A DNA stretch of 64,000 nt from Sacculina carcini (taxonomy: Eukaryota; Arthropoda; Thecostraca; Sacculinidae): positions 6,707,766-6,771,765 of the forward strand of contig OU696581.1 of assembly GCA_916048095.2 (NCBI GenBank). Direction: 5' to 3'. Position numbers and translations under genes: made by a program. Shown one piece after another: positions 44,511 through 58,000 of this stretch. Each line of letters opens with the position of its first letter. Position 1 is the first letter of the stretch. The notes beneath the pieces were generated by a model. The model saw only the letters and a list, made by a program, of their open reading frames with translations. It had not been told where the DNA came from and did not search any database.

Positions 44511-47400
44511 CTACCACAGCCACATTGTTTCTCCTCCACTGCCACCTCTCTTCATCAGAATTCGTTCTCTAGTTCTCCTTCGCTCACCTTTGCTCTTTTA
44601 AATATAAGGTCTTGCCGTTACAAAGCTCACTATTTATCCCATCTCTGTTCATCACATAATATTGATATCCTTTGCCTAACAGAAACTTGGCTTTTTGATA
44701 CCGACATCTCTTCTTTTGTTGCTCATATACCTAGTAGTTTTGGTTTTCTGCACATGTCTCGTTCAAGCCTTATCTGCTCCCGTGGCGTTGGTGTTAGTTG
44801 TATCTATGCAAAATCACTGTCCCTTTCGCTAATTCCTGATCTTAAATCTGCCTATTCTTCTTTTGAATTCATTGCCCTTGCATTGTCCGTACCTTCTCGT
44901 CCTAAGCTCTGCATAATTGTTGTCTATCGACATAATCACCCAGGAACTACGTCTGCATTCTTTGATGAATTCTCTGATCTTCATGAATCTGTGACGAAAT
45001 TATTCTCAAATAGATATCTTATCGTTGGTGACTTCAACTTCCCTTCCTCTAATGTATACTTCTCTCAGTTTTGTTCCTTCGTTGACTCTCATGCGCTTTG
45101 CTCTCCGATATCTTCCCCCACTCATTTGTCGGGTCATATTCTTGACCTGCTTCTTTTTCCTGTGCCAACTATCTCCACTGACTTAGCTGTACCGAAAGTT
45201 GAAGTTTTCCCTCCCGATCGCTCATTTTCGGATCATAGCTTATGCCTATTTGACATTCCGTTACCTTCTAAATCATCTAGTATGTTTCTTCATTCATTCA
45301 GATCGTATAGAAACTTTGATCCTGGTGTATTCTTATCATTTCTTACATCTCGGCTACCTTCTCATGTGTTTTATTCACTACCAGCTGACGAAGTATATTC
45401 TTGTTTTTCCATGGTTCTTTCTGATATTAATGATACCCTTTTTCCTTTGAAAACTTGTTCCCGCACATACATGCCCGTTCCATGGTTTAATGCTGAACTT
45501 CTCTCTTTGAAACGCTTTCAACGCCGGTCTGAACGTTTGTGGCGTCGCTCAAGATCTGAGTCGAATTGGTCCGCCTACTGCTCGTCTCGTGCAGCTTATC
45601 TGGCCGCTCTCTCTGAGGCTAAGTGCTCTTTTTACAAATCTAAACTGACCTCACTTTCGGTCTCACAGAAACTGCTCTGGTCGACTCTAAACACTATCTC
45701 TGGCCGTCGTTCCACATCTACAACCTGTTCAACCACTGCTTCTGAATTCGCAACGTTCTTCTGGAACAAAGTGAAAACTACAGATGAAAGCATTCCAGCT
45801 ACACATCACAAAATCACACACTCTACTTCATCAACTACTCTCTCTTCCTTTACTCATGTCGTCCTCTCTGATATCCTAGCCTTACTTTCATCAATAAAAA
45901 TATCTGCCTATCCCGCCGATCCTATTAATTTTAAGGCCTTCTCTCACTCGATTACTCTATTCGCTCCCTATTTTTTGTATATAGTAAATCTCTCATTACT
46001 TCATGGTTCTTTTATACCTGAAAAACATGCTATTGTCTACCCAATTTTGAAAAAACCAACACTTGATTCTTCCATCATCAAAAATTATCGTCCTGTTTCA
46101 ATTATCAATCTCACCTCCAAGTTGTTAGAATTCCGTTATTTTCTCCCAACTTTCTCCTCTTATTAACGATGTTTTAGATCCTTACCAGTCTGGCTTCCGA
46201 CCTTTCCATTCAACTGAGTCTGTTCTCACATCTGTTGTTGACGTTGTGTTATCTCATTTCTCCTTCCGCCATTCTGTCCTAATTGTTATGTTGGATATGT
46301 CATCAGCGTTTGATTTAGTAAACCACAAAATCTTGCTTGATGATTTATCGCATATTGGTCTCTCTTCCACGACATTTTCGCTCATGCGCTCTTATCTTTC
46401 AGGCCGTTCTTACTCCGTTAAATTTAATTCTGTTGTTTCCGATCGTGTTCCTTTAAATTCAGGAGTTCCTCAAGGCTCAATTCTCGGTCCCACTCTTTTC
46501 AACCTGTATATGTCCTCACTGTGTCCTATTCTAAAACGTTATTCTGTGGCTTTTCATATCTATGCCGACGACATTCAACTGTTATGTCCACTTCCGTTTC
46601 CCTACTCATCCTATATGTCTGAACTTCTATCGGATATTTCATCATGGGCTGCTTCTCGTCGTCTTCACATAAATTCTTCTAAAACTGAATTCATGGTTTT
46701 TCACCCTCCTCGTCTAACTCCACCTACTCTTCCATTTCCTTTACGTTCGTCAGTGCGAAACATGGGTGTAATTATGGATTCCTCTCTCATCTTTAGCAAT
46801 AATATTAGTTCTGTCACACGTACATGCCGTCTTATTCTACGCGCGCTGTATCCCATACGTCCATTCCTCGACCAAGCGTCTGCCATCAAGCTCATCAAAA
46901 TACTGGTTTTTCCTCGTATAGATTATTGTATTGTTTTATATTTCAACACTCCGCGATGCTATTTGAAACCATTTCAGACGGTGATCAATCAATGTTGTAG
47001 ATTTGTCCTCTCTCCCGTTGTTCGTGTTCATACATCTCATCATTTGTACAATCTTCGTTGGCTACCTATTATTCCGCGAATTCATTTCCGTCTCTCCTGT
47101 ATTATTTTCAAACTGCTGAACGGCATCAATCAGCCTGAATATCTTGTACGTTTGTTATCTCGTGTCTCAAATCCCAACACCCGTATTTCACGTCCTCTAC
47201 AATGTCCTAGAGCGTTGTGTGAATCCCCCTGGTCAGCAAAATCATTTACCTTTTTTGCCCCTCGTTTCTATAACTCACTTCCATCTCATGTCCGTCTATC
47301 TCCCTCCTTCTCTTCTTTCACTTCATCTCTGCGCACATACTTATTCTCTAAATCTTTTGATCGCTCATCTCATTGCCTTACACCATATGCCAAGATTTAG
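44511..47400 (+). pseudogene. LINE ORF2: endonuclease and reverse transcriptase, one frameshift
   Basis: The frame is open from directly after the ORF1 stop. APE-type endonuclease motifs: LLNIRSC (~44598), LCLTETWL (~44675), IVGDFNFP (~45023), SDHSLCLF (~45230). The RT begins about 46070 (HAIVYPILKKP, NYRPVSIINLTSKLLE), and a one-base shift at about 46125-46140 moves it to the next frame: YQSGFRPFHSTES, VMLDMSSAFDLVNHKILL, GVPQGSILGPTLF, HIYADDIQLL. It ends at 47400 after the usual CR1-like C-terminal region (RLHWLPI-type: LYNLRWLPIIPRI). Defective by that one indel only. Confidence 0.85.
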
Positions 47401-47769
47401 CTGCTCAAAGTGCACTCTCATCTTTTGCTTGCCTTTGTTTTTTTTGCATTCACGTGTTTTTTTGTGTCCTGTAAGCAATTTTTTCTATCTCCTATCTCTA
47501 CCTGATTATCTTTGTACTGAAAATGTGTGTGGATTTCTTATTCTTACTGTATGTGTATGTTTTATTCTGATGATTATTTATTGCGCTCAATGTTTGTTTC
47601 ATATTGCGTCGACGTGTAGCTTTTGTTTTTTTTCTGTGCTATTTTTGTTCTTTTGTAATCGCGCCATTGTTGCTATGTGCGCTAAATCAAATACATGTTG
47701 TTGTCATTTGCGTGAAAAATGACCCAAATCCGAAGCACTGTATTTTTTTCTTTTAAGTATATTCTACAT

Positions 47770-48091
47770 CAGCGGTTCTCATCCTTTCTCTTGTCATAGC
47801 CCCCGTCAACACAATGCGAGCCCTTGTGGCCCCCAGAAACTGCCAGTGGCCCTCCTAGAAGTCATTGTGGCCCCATACACACATGGATTGTCGCGACGCG
47901 ACTGCTCTAGAGCTCATGTACCCCGGCGACTATTTCCAAACAAAAGAAAAATAGAAAATATACTGCTTCCACATAATTTTTGTGTCCCCTTAAATAAATA
48001 TGTTGGCCCCTTTTTTAATATAGGTCTTATGGCCCCTAGAAAGGGCCCCATGACTACAAGGGGGTCATATGGCCCACGTTGAAAAACACTG
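47770..48091. mobile_element. hAT-type MITE (322 bp)
   Basis: Ends CAGCGGTTCTCATCC and the complement of GTTGAAAAACACTG. Flanks ttctacat (47762-47769) and ctctacat (48092-48099) are a 7/8 duplication. GGCCCC-rich inside, as in many hAT MITEs. Confidence 0.8.
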
Positions 48092-48439
48092 CTCTACATC
48101 GTTGTAGAGAAAAACAAACGAAAGTTTATGAATTTGCTTTCGTATAAATATAAAATATACATGATAATTTAATTAAATTTACCCTGTGGTGTGTGTTATT
48201 TACATTGCGTCATTGGCCATCATAATGTAGTTTATTGTACTAGGAAATGCAAGCAACGACGATTCATCTTAATTACAGGAACACCAGGCTATATAGGTTA
48301 TACACCAAGTTATATCAGCTTCGACAACAAGACGAAGCCCAATAGCCGCCATAATTTGAAGCAAACTCTCATGAAAGACTAAAAATATTTTTCGCCTGAT
48401 CATAGTGAGCTTCACTTGGACAGAAAACGTTTGAATGAC

Positions 48440-50150
48440 GTTCTAGACAAATAATGTGCTGTGAAAATCCTTGTAGTACTTGTTTCTGGTGCTCCATACT
48501 ATGAAGAGGGCAAGCTGCTTGGTGTAACATTCATTGAGAGCTCTACAGGATTATATCAACGTAATGCTTCATTGGAGCTGGTGGAAACATGACGCATCAC
48601 GGATACTGTTGTGGTTTTAGTATTTGATACCGTGGCAAGAGGTATCAACAATTGTATGACGCAACACAACGCAAGCTGGCCTTTTGGAAATTCCATCAAC
48701 TAATCTCAGTCTCGTCCAGCGTCAGTTTGCCACGAGGGCCGCTGCTGCGTTCAACAAGATTTTGACGGCCAAATGACGCAACTGTATTTTATATTACTTT
48801 TTTCTGCATTTTAACTATCATCTTAACTTTACCGTGTATGCCTCTGCTATATTTTACCAGACTTGAGCCTCAGATTTACTTGACCACCGTTTTAACCAAG
48901 TTCCTACTACTTGAGATAACTTTTATTCCAACACCGTGGTACGTATGACTATGCTTTTATTGTGTATAACTATAATGACTATCTGTGGTGTAAGATGCTT
49001 CTAAAAACCACATAGTGGATGAGTGTCGCAATAAATGAAATGAATCCATCAACAAACTCAGAAATGGTGCAGCGAAGTTAATCGAAGAACATATAGGAAC
49101 GAAATTATTTTACTTGGCCTGTCGACATCACATATCAGAGCTACTCGTCGGAGAATCATGGGCAGCTGTCGTCAGCAATGTAAAAAGTGCTGACAACCCA
49201 ATTTTTAGAAATGTAAAGGATAAATGGGATAAGTTGAATGAATATATCCAAACGTTCTAAACATGGACAAACCTGATCTGAAACAGAAGAAAGGCAGTAC
49301 AATTTCAGAAGTGAAATATTTTATTCAATGTGCAAATCCAAGGGCAGACTACAGAGAGGTAGTAAAGTTGACTCTCGTTATCTTGGGTGACGAACCATCC
49401 CGTGGTGTGCACTTGTCAAAGCCAGGCGTCATCCAACAGGTTCACTGGATGCCTGTTAGCATTTACTCGATGAAAATGTTAATGTTTTCCGAAGAGCTCA
49501 ACTACAGCAGTGATGTTGTCCCTAAGCTAAAGAGAATTACTCAGTTATTGACGCTATTCTATACAAGTCACTGGGTGACCTCATCATCGACTGCAGACGC
49601 GCCAAACATGAACTACAGTTCATGAAAGACATGATACAGTAAAAACAACATGATGAAGAAGTCGCGACTACTGTCCTAAGAAAATATTACAACCACCGTC
49701 GGTATTTAGCTCAGGAAGTCTCGTTTGCTTTATTCAGCTCGCACAATTACATCACCAAATATGAAAAAACTTGCAACCAAGATATCGGAAACAGAAAGGC
49801 CTGAAAGTTTCAGGAAGGGCAAGCCTGTTTTTCTCGTCATTACCACAAATACCACACTCTCGGATCTAGTGGGACCAGATTCTCACTTTTTGCTTGCTGC
49901 TCGTGATGTTACCAGATTGTGCATAATTTTGTGACATCCGTAAAAGTTAAAAACGAAGTTGCTGACAGAGGAGTAAAGTTAATTAGCGACTTTGCAATTA
50001 AAATAACCACTGATCCAGAGCAAATAGCGTCTCTGCTACAAGTTGTAGAATACCACCGCAGGAAGTTTGACAGCTTCAAGAAATCCACCTTAAACAAAGA
50101 TGATTTTTATCTATGTTACCGTTACATTGTGAGGGGATATTGTTTTATGT
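48440..50150 (+). pseudogene. Degenerate gene of an unclassified transposon-associated family
   Basis: Broken pieces, in order: SGAPYYEEGKLLGVTFIESSTG (~48495), FDTVARGINN (~48625), AAKLIEEHIGTKLFYLACRHHISEL (~49075), KVKDKWDKLNEYI-like (~49215), EVKYFIQCANPRADYREVVKLTLVILGDEPSRG (49260-49410), VHWMPVSIYSMKMLMFSEEL (~49438) and VADRGVKLISDF...QVVEYHRRKFDSFKKSTL (~49950-50095). I recall similar LACRHHI-containing proteins, repeated in many invertebrate genomes and probably mobile, without an agreed name. Many stops and shifts; no function can be made. 48650-49060 interrupts it, with a LINE-tail look (AATAAATGAAATGAAT). Confidence 0.6.
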
Positions 50151-50284
50151 AGTTTTGTGCATTTCAAATTAATAAAATTTACTAAATATTAAATGATGCG
50201 TACTTGGATAATAAACTCGAAATTATTCAATTGTTTCTATGTCTTACTTGAAAATATAACAGAAAACATGTTGATATAAATTAA

Positions 50285-50360
50285 TATATATATATATATA
50301 TAAATTATATAAATATATTTATTAATATATTATAATTATATATATATTATATAAATTTTA
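50285..50360. repeat. TA-rich microsatellite
   Basis: (TA)n and TATAAAT runs. Confidence 0.9.
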
Positions 50361-50474
50361 AGTGCCTAACTCAAAACAAATGAATTCACATATATAACAT
50401 TTTCAGCTTTTACTTGATATCATTCATAACGCTGTAACATCCACTATAAGTATGATAACATACAAAGAATAATG

Positions 50475-50670
50475 CAGTGCATTGGATTTGGGTCATTTTT
50501 CACAGAAATGGAGCCAGAACATTTAACGGTTCGGGAGGCAGGCATCGCCGAGGTCAAAAATAAATCTATTTGTGATATTTAGTATATTTAGAGCATGGAG
50601 AATGGGAAAAACATCGATTGGCGTGAATTTGAAGAGAAAATCTTTTTTGAACAGGTCTAGAGGCCCTCTT
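50475..50670 (-). mobile_element. Short LINE derivative joining 5' and 3' ends
   Basis: On the minus strand, 50670-50515 matches the LINE 5' end (about 43107-43280: GATGTTTTTCCCATTCTCCA, GGCGATGCCTGCCTCCCGA, AAATGTTCTGG). It is followed at once by the LINE 3' end (GTGAAAAATGACCCAAATCC, as at 47713). About 4.4 kb between are absent. No coding capacity. Confidence 0.8.
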
Positions 50671-50761
50671 ACTGTCAGAGGAGCAGTTTGTTCACGCCGG
50701 TTGTCATGGCTACCAACACTTTCACGTATGTGCAATATGACAAATTTATGCGCAAACAGCA

Positions 50762-51105
50762 GGGGTGTAGATTTTTGTCAAGGCTCAGGGAGGGGGGATG
50801 ACAGCCATCATGTGTTAGTGTTCAAAGTATGCTCATTTGGTCAATTGCATGGGACCCGCAAATATTATCGGCCTTTACAGTTACAACACACATACCCCAA
50901 TGAAAATTATGTTGCGCAAAGTATAGTTTTTCATATATTTATAATTTTGTACATTTTTCGTCTATTGTTATTTTTGTTATGCTGAGTCTGATGATGATAT
51001 ATCAAATGAATTGAATCAGCAACATTCTCGGAGGGTATAATTACATACCCCAGCCAATTTGTCAGGGGTATATATACCCCCATACCCCCAGGATCTACGC
51101 CCAGG
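50762..51105 (+). mobile_element. MITE with GGGCGTAGATCC ends, copy 1
   Basis: It begins GGGGTGTAGATTTTTGTC and ends CCCCCAGGATCTACGCCC, imperfect inverted ends. It contains GGGGGATGACAGCCATCATG and TACAACACACATACC, which recur in the copy at 61583-61877. Confidence 0.65.
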
Positions 51106-51860
51106 TCAAACAATAACATGAAAAACATAATAGACGGTATTTTTTAGGGCACTCCCTCGTTTGAGGCTCAAAAACTATAGTATCAGTCGCAGGTATCGCA
51201 TCATGATAAAACAATTCCTCCCTGAAACAAGCTCGAGAAATTTGAAACGAATGAGGGTCATAGTCAAACGCCAATGGGGAAACATTTTCATTGTAAAAAA
51301 CAAATATGACCGTACCTTCGATTTCTCCTCGTGCTTTTAAATATATCCAATACTGGCGAATCATCACACAAATAATCATTTACACTTCCAAGCAAATCTT
51401 TATGTAGCGCTGCTAATGAATGCATGAAAACTCGAATTGGTCAATTTCCCTCTGAGAACCAAGTGTCCATCACTGAGAACAGCGATAATTAAATGCGGTA
51501 AATCACGAACTCAAGAAAGCCCTATCCTGAACCTGCGACGGACTGGGTTCTGCTGATTTCCATTGACGTCAAGGTCGATCGTCGTTTTTGGGCCGACCTC
51601 TGCGGCTCGTGACGTCATTGGTCGGCGCACCTGTGTCTGCGGTCGTTGTTGTCACCTATTCAGCATTGCCCACGCCACCTGCGCGTGCACCTGTGTTGGT
51701 TTGTCCTACTACGTAGCACTGACTATATGAGTATCGCAATAGACAGCTGGGGAACATCAACAACGGGCAGTGTCGATACATACTTGGATCGTACAGTACC
51801 TCTAAATCTCGCGCGCGCGTGTGTGTGATATACCTTCGTGTGAGTACTTTGTGCTCGGCA
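51106..51860. other. Upstream region of the serine protease gene
   Basis: No coding region. A palindromic TGACGTCA (51610-51617) and a CTATATGAG (51724) lie before the first exon. A promoter role is a guess. Confidence 0.35.
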
Positions 51861-52026
51861 ATGAGGCAGTTTCACTGGACAACAGTGCCAGCTGTGCTGG
51901 CTGTCCAGGTAACGCTGGCTAGTATGAGGATCGTGGACGTCGGGGTGAAGGATCTGACGACAGCTGGGGAATTGGACTTGTCACGTCGCACAGACCGCGT
52001 GGTTGATGGATTTGCCGTTCCTGATG
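51861..52026 (+). CDS. Serine protease exon 1: signal, pro-segment, activation site
   Basis: ATG at 51861. Ends ...CCTGATG before the donor GTAGCC. The last codon is completed by exon 2 to give PDG-VVRW. Confidence 0.75.
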
Positions 52027-55000
52027 GTAGCCGAGTTTTTTCTAATACATACATTTTACAGACAACGTTGATTGTGGTTTTGTTATACCGCTCTTTACGT
52101 CGTTCTCATTTGTATTTCAGTATCAGAACCTAATTGCTTGGTTGGTGTTCTCCCAATGGAATACCTAGTACTATTAAAAACTTGCTCATAATGGGTATAT
52201 TGCGGTACCCTGATTAACAATGTGTTGTCAGGGGTGGTAAGATGGGCTGCTTCTTTGCAAGATGTCTCCACACAGCAGCATTTCTGCGGCGGTTCGGTGA
52301 TCACACGATACTGGGTGCTCACGGCAGCTCACTGCATGATAAACAGGTCATTCGCGGTGTCATCCAGAACATATCAGCTTTTGTGCCAGTGTTATTTTGC
52401 ACGGTTTAGCGTGTACCAGTAGAGTGCTCTATTTTCAGCTCGTGGTGATGTCTACCTTCATGTGAATTTTTTCAATGTCACGTTTCTCAAGTTTTTTTGC
52501 TTAACACGATCAGGTATCGTATTATCTACCCTATCCATTATATTATTATTTTCTGTGGGCCCTTTCCGTGACTACCATATATAATGGATTGAATCGCAGT
52601 ATACGTAAGATGTTACTTATGTATTAACATATATTTCATTTACCCATGAGTCTGCGCGTATGTTTCGCGTAATCGCTGCAATTTATAACTGTCCCCCAAA
52701 AATTCAGAGGGGGGTGAAACTTGCACTGTATCATGACGTAACTATTATCAGCATGTCCTTAAATTTTCATTTCTCGTCATAGATTCACGGCGTAACGCCT
52801 TGACAAAAAAATGCTCGTGATTCGTTTCACTTTTTCACACATTCATGTCAGACCATTCTTGAGATATGCCGTAAGAAAACCAAAATTGTGACGGAAACCA
52901 ATGTATCTGCAAACATTAATAGAACACCGATATTTAAATCAACAAGGGAAAACTCGACACAATTAGCGAAAGTTAAATAAAACGGCCAACATAAATTATA
53001 TACGCCAACTACACAACAAGAACATTATTAGTATTTATATATAAAGTCATGCTCACCAACATGAAACAATTCCAGTTTGCAACGCCATTGAAATTATTTT
53101 AACACGCTACCAAGCCACACGTACATTTATGTCAACCGCGCCACTTTGCGTGCGAACAGGCTTTTGATATATCATCACAACACTTCCCTTCCAAAAAAAC
53201 GTTCAGTCATAACGCGGGTTTACTCGAACGACACGTCCGAAGCGCTTCCTGGATGGCAGAAACTGTAGCGGATTCGCCATGTGGTCATCATCAACTCCCT
53301 CAATGTGCTGGGGGGTTCAAACGGTCCCGCACATAAAGTTCATCGTCAGCCGACATCCTGCTACCCGAGTATCAGTCCCACTCCGCTTTGTCGTGTGTTG
53401 TGCCCGGCCACTCGTCTCTGAAAGTCTTGCGCCGACGAGTTCAATCACAAGCGGTCGCTGGCTGTTCGGCTTCATTCGTTGACGGGGCCATTTTGCATCG
53501 ATCCATGTGAGCACAGTGCTGACCATCATCGCTGCTCAGATCTTTCATGAACACGTTTACACCACTGGTCTTGACCACCTGAAAAGGCCGACGAAAGTGG
53601 GATCTAGACCGCTGCGTTGCTCGTCCTAGTAAATGTCCTATCCCTCGCTAACGTCGATTATTCCTTTATCCAACTGTTTATCTTACTATTCTCGAGGTTT
53701 CTCACATTTATCGTACACATCCCCGTACAATTTGACCTGAGTTGCCTGTAAGTTAGTCACTAAATCTTCCAAGTCGCAGGGGTCCTCTTCAAGGATACTA
53801 GGCATTCATGGCGACCATAAGTCAACACCAAACATTACTTCGCTGGAACTGTGCTTTGTTGTCTTGCTTTCAGAGTAATTCACGTGAAAAACGGTATCTC
53901 TCAGTACTGCTGGCCACTCATTGACATTCTTGACTGATCCACTAGGATGCACTTCAGTACCTGATTCAGTGTCTGTATCGCCTTTTTCACCATCCCGTCA
54001 CCCTTTGGGTGGTAGGAACTTGATCTCCGCTTTTCTATACCGAATTTCTTGCATGATACTCAAGTCAACTCACTGTCCACGTTGCGCCCTAAATCTGACA
54101 ATTGAACGCCGAGACAACCGTGACGGTATATCCATTCAGACTGGAAGGCAAACGCAACTGATTCGGCTGCCTGGTCCATCATTGGGACGGCCTCCACGAA
54201 CCTGGATAACATATCAATGATCACCAGGATGTACAGCAGTCCCTCTCCACTCCCCGGTAATGTCGTGATATCCATGGATATGACGTATTGGTCGATTTAC
54301 CTTGACGGTTGGAGTCTTTAGTCTAACATTATGGTCGTATGAGCGTTTATTTTTAGCACATGCAGTGCAAGTATCGTACACTTTCCGCACCTTCTCTCCC
54401 ATGCCTCTCCTATATAAATCCTTTTTCACCGCGAGTAAAGTTTTTCAGGTTCCAAAATACCCCGCTCTTTGTACTTTCATCAATGTTTCGTTATGTATAC
54501 GACCGGGCACTAAAATGCGACCCTTTTTCGTGAGTACACCTTGTCTCATTTCAAGCCCGGATATATTCTTGAACTTTCCAGCAGTGACGCCACTCTTGCT
54601 TCTAAGCTACCTCACGACATCCATAAGATCAGCATCCTCACGTCGCCTGGTGATCTATTCCTGCCGACCGCCAATGGAATCTTGCACGGCGTAAAGATGG
54701 AGCTCGAGATACTGGCTTTCATCGTTCAGCTGTTCATTCACTCCAGTTCCCAATCTGCTCAGAAAATCAGCCGCTTGATTTTTAGTACCTGGTGTGTACT
54801 ATTTCGCACGACGACAAGTTTTCCAGTTCCATTATCCAACTGGTGAACTTGTTTCTTGGAACCCGCTGCCTCCTCATCCACTCTAGCGGATTGTGATCAG
54901 TGTGGGTGATTACTTTCGAGGCCGCTTGAAAAATATGCCAAAACGTTTCAGTGGTCGACATCACTGCCCAGGCCTCTAACTCTCCCGCTGAGTAACGTGA

Positions 55001-58000
55001 GTGGGTGAGTAAAACTTTTCAGTGGTCGATATCACTGCCCACTCCTCTAACTCTCCCGCTGAGTAACGTGACGGCTCCGGGGTGAGACCAGACGAGAAGA
55101 ATGTTAGCGGTTGCAGCGGCTCCTTTATAATATTTATGAGACAGGGCTCCACCCACTCCTTTACTGGTGTCCGTGCTCAGATAGAAATGTTGACGCCAGC
55201 GAGGAAATTCCAGTGTTGGACATTCTGATATCATGTTTTTGACTTTTTCGAAACATGTCTCACATTTTTCTGTCCACGTCCATAACGCGTCTTTCCTGTG
55301 TTGTACCCTCGTTGTTCTTGCTTGATATTTGTCTTTTTACTCACTGTGAATTATCTGTTTTCGTTGCTGCGTCCCGTTTTTGCATCTCTTGCATTCGTCG
55401 TTGTCTGGTCAGGCTTCGCCCTGCTACTGGTAACCGTGTAATTCCAGTACAATCAGATTCATGGTCGAGTCGTCAGCGACTAAACCGGCTCCCCCACTGT
55501 TCTGCAGTGAGGAGGGTGGCTAGACACCCGACAGGAAAAAAAACAAAACCTGTTTCAAGGGCGGATGAGCTATCTGATAGCCAACGGCCATCTAGCATGT
55601 TCCAGCTTGCAAACGTGTTTTCATTTTTCTATTTGTGCCTACTCCCTGCTCGCTGTGATGTTCCTGTCGGTTGTCTTTTTCGCGCCTGTGTATAAATATG
55701 TGCGCTATATTAAATATATGTTGATGTTGTTGTTGTTGTTTCCTCGTGAATTTTTACAACGGGGCGCGCAATACGCTCACGTCCTTTATGAAGTGTCAAA
55801 TTATATTTGCAAATCCTAGGAAACTGAGGAGGGATTTCACACTAGACGGAACCTTGCCGTCAATGATGGTCTCCGCATAACCTTTCAAGGCCTGTAGCAT
55901 TGACTTGATACCTCGTGTCCGACGAATTCTCCCTTTCTACAACCAAATCTTTACATATCTAGCCTTAGTTGTAGGTTGGCGTCGCTAAAAGCCTGGAGTT
56001 TTCTTTGATTGACTGATGTGGCGTTCTTCACTTTCGGAGAACACACATGTATCGTCCACGTAGACCGCCGCGTTCTCCACATCACGTAGAGCATCATCAA
56101 CGGTGCGCTGATAGGTGGCTTGGCCATTACATAGCCCGAATGACATTACACTAATTTTGTAATGACCATACGGTAAAAGCCGTTTTCTCCTTGTCTTGTT
56201 CGCGCAACGGTATTGACCAGTAGGCACTGGCGCTGTCCAAAAACGAAAAGACCTGAGCACAGTCCATTCGCTCGAGCAAACATTGCCAGTCAGCCACTTC
56301 TGAAAAAGTCAGCGACTGCAGAAAAATATTTATCTTGACCTCTTTTAGTGAACCTCTCGGTTATGAGGAGTTGATTGAAACATTTTTTGGGGGGCTTCGG
56401 CTCATTACGTCCTCATGCCCAAGCGTGCATGCATGCCCAGCGACGGGTTTGAGAAGCTGGTCTTCACCAAGGGTAACATGCAGATCATGTATGCTGTCTT
56501 GAGGAGGGAGGGAGAGTCTAAGTCAGAGAGACTAATGTGGAATAGAACTGGTAGGCCATAGACTGGTTCCAGTGACAGTATTTGTCTAGCTTAATTAATT
56601 TTCACCGTGGAAAAATAGCTTTTATGCTTTTTAAATATATTTCAACTAAATAAATGTAATTATCATATATCGCTTTTGTTATCGCAAGTTTACATTTTTG
56701 TCGCTATCTTTCTATCGCTTATCGCTTACCGCAGGCTGGGGTTTGAAATTTTTTTATCGTTTATCGTTTATTGCAGGTTGGGCAAATCGTTTTATCGTTA
56801 TCGCAAGTTAGAAAAAGTTATCGCAGGAACCACTGGTATATACAAACTTACAGAGTTGGGATCCACTATGCACACTGTATACAGCATAAATGCAGTTCCT
56901 GGTGATAATAGGTGTGATGTATAGGCGAAGCTTAGAAGCGCACTCGAGGGAAATTAATGTGGCGGCATCCAGTCAATCCGGCATCCAGATTTTCTGCAAA
57001 TAAATAAATTCTAAGAACATTTATGTATGCAGCTTTGGATATGTGCCTTATTTAGACGCAAATATTCTTCCTAATTTTAAATATGCTCCAATGACGTTTG
57101 TAGACGTTGAGAGAACATATAAAATCTCCAAGAATCTGCTCAACGATCGTTGTAACAATTTGACTCTTAAAAATTGAGATACTAGTTATTATTAGGGCTG
57201 CCAAAATTAATGAAGTTACTTTTTCACCTACAGGTCACTTTTTCATAAGCTACCTGAAATTTCATGAAAACCTTGTGTACGATAATTATTAAAATTTATT
57301 AGGTTACCAAGTGACTTTTTCATCTTTAGGTGACTTCTTTTGGTTTTAGGGTACTTTTTATGGCCAGGTTACCATTTGATATTTTTTCTTGTTATTAGGT
57401 AAGTTTACCACGAAGTTTGGTGACTTTTTGCAGATAAGAGGCACAAAAACGGTATAAAAGAGGATAAAATATGAAGAGATGGAATATTAGGTCTGAAGAT
57501 CAATGAATGTCAAAATTTCTGCTGTTAGGGTTTAGCAATTGATCTTCACCTTAATATCTGTGCTACTCGATTTACGTTTTTGGGTACACAGGATAGCGTC
57601 ATTCCATTTAAGGAAATATCCACGAACCGGAGGGTGTCGTGAGATGTTTGGAGCGTGGTATAGTACGATGTGTGAGCTCTCTATACCAGATACTGCACTG
57701 TAGCACTTGACAGTACGCATTTACTTGAACAGGAATTGATAAGCACGTGATTTTCCGGCCTGAGGTAGCGCCATTTTCCCACGTTTGATGTTTATAAGAC
57801 TGTGAGCACAGGGTGCTACGTATGGGAGGACGAGGGGCATTCACACATGCAGTGCTTACGCTCACAAATATACCAGCTGTAGTACGTGCTTATTTGATAA
57901 GCACGTACTTGATAAGCACGATTTTGGTCGCCTCAAAACAGTTTCATTGAAGCAATATAAAGAACATTATTTCGACCATGTAACTTGACAAAACAAAACT

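Larger units (their letters stand above)
43105..47740 (+). mobile_element. CR1/Jockey-type LINE, nearly full length
   Basis: 5' UTR from about 43105, ORF1 to 44510, ORF2 to 47400, 3' UTR to about 47740 ending near GTGAAAAATGACCCAAATCC. Both ends are defined by the short derivative at 50475-50670, which joins them. No clear poly-A or target duplication was found. Confidence 0.8.

Noticed and set aside
47144-47722. 192-codon frame after the LINE ORF2
   Set aside because: Overlaps ORF2 in another frame, then reads the T-rich 3' UTR; no domain.
51605-51620. TGACGTCA as a proven promoter element for the serine protease
   Set aside because: One palindromic octamer is not evidence; kept only as a remark in the upstream region.
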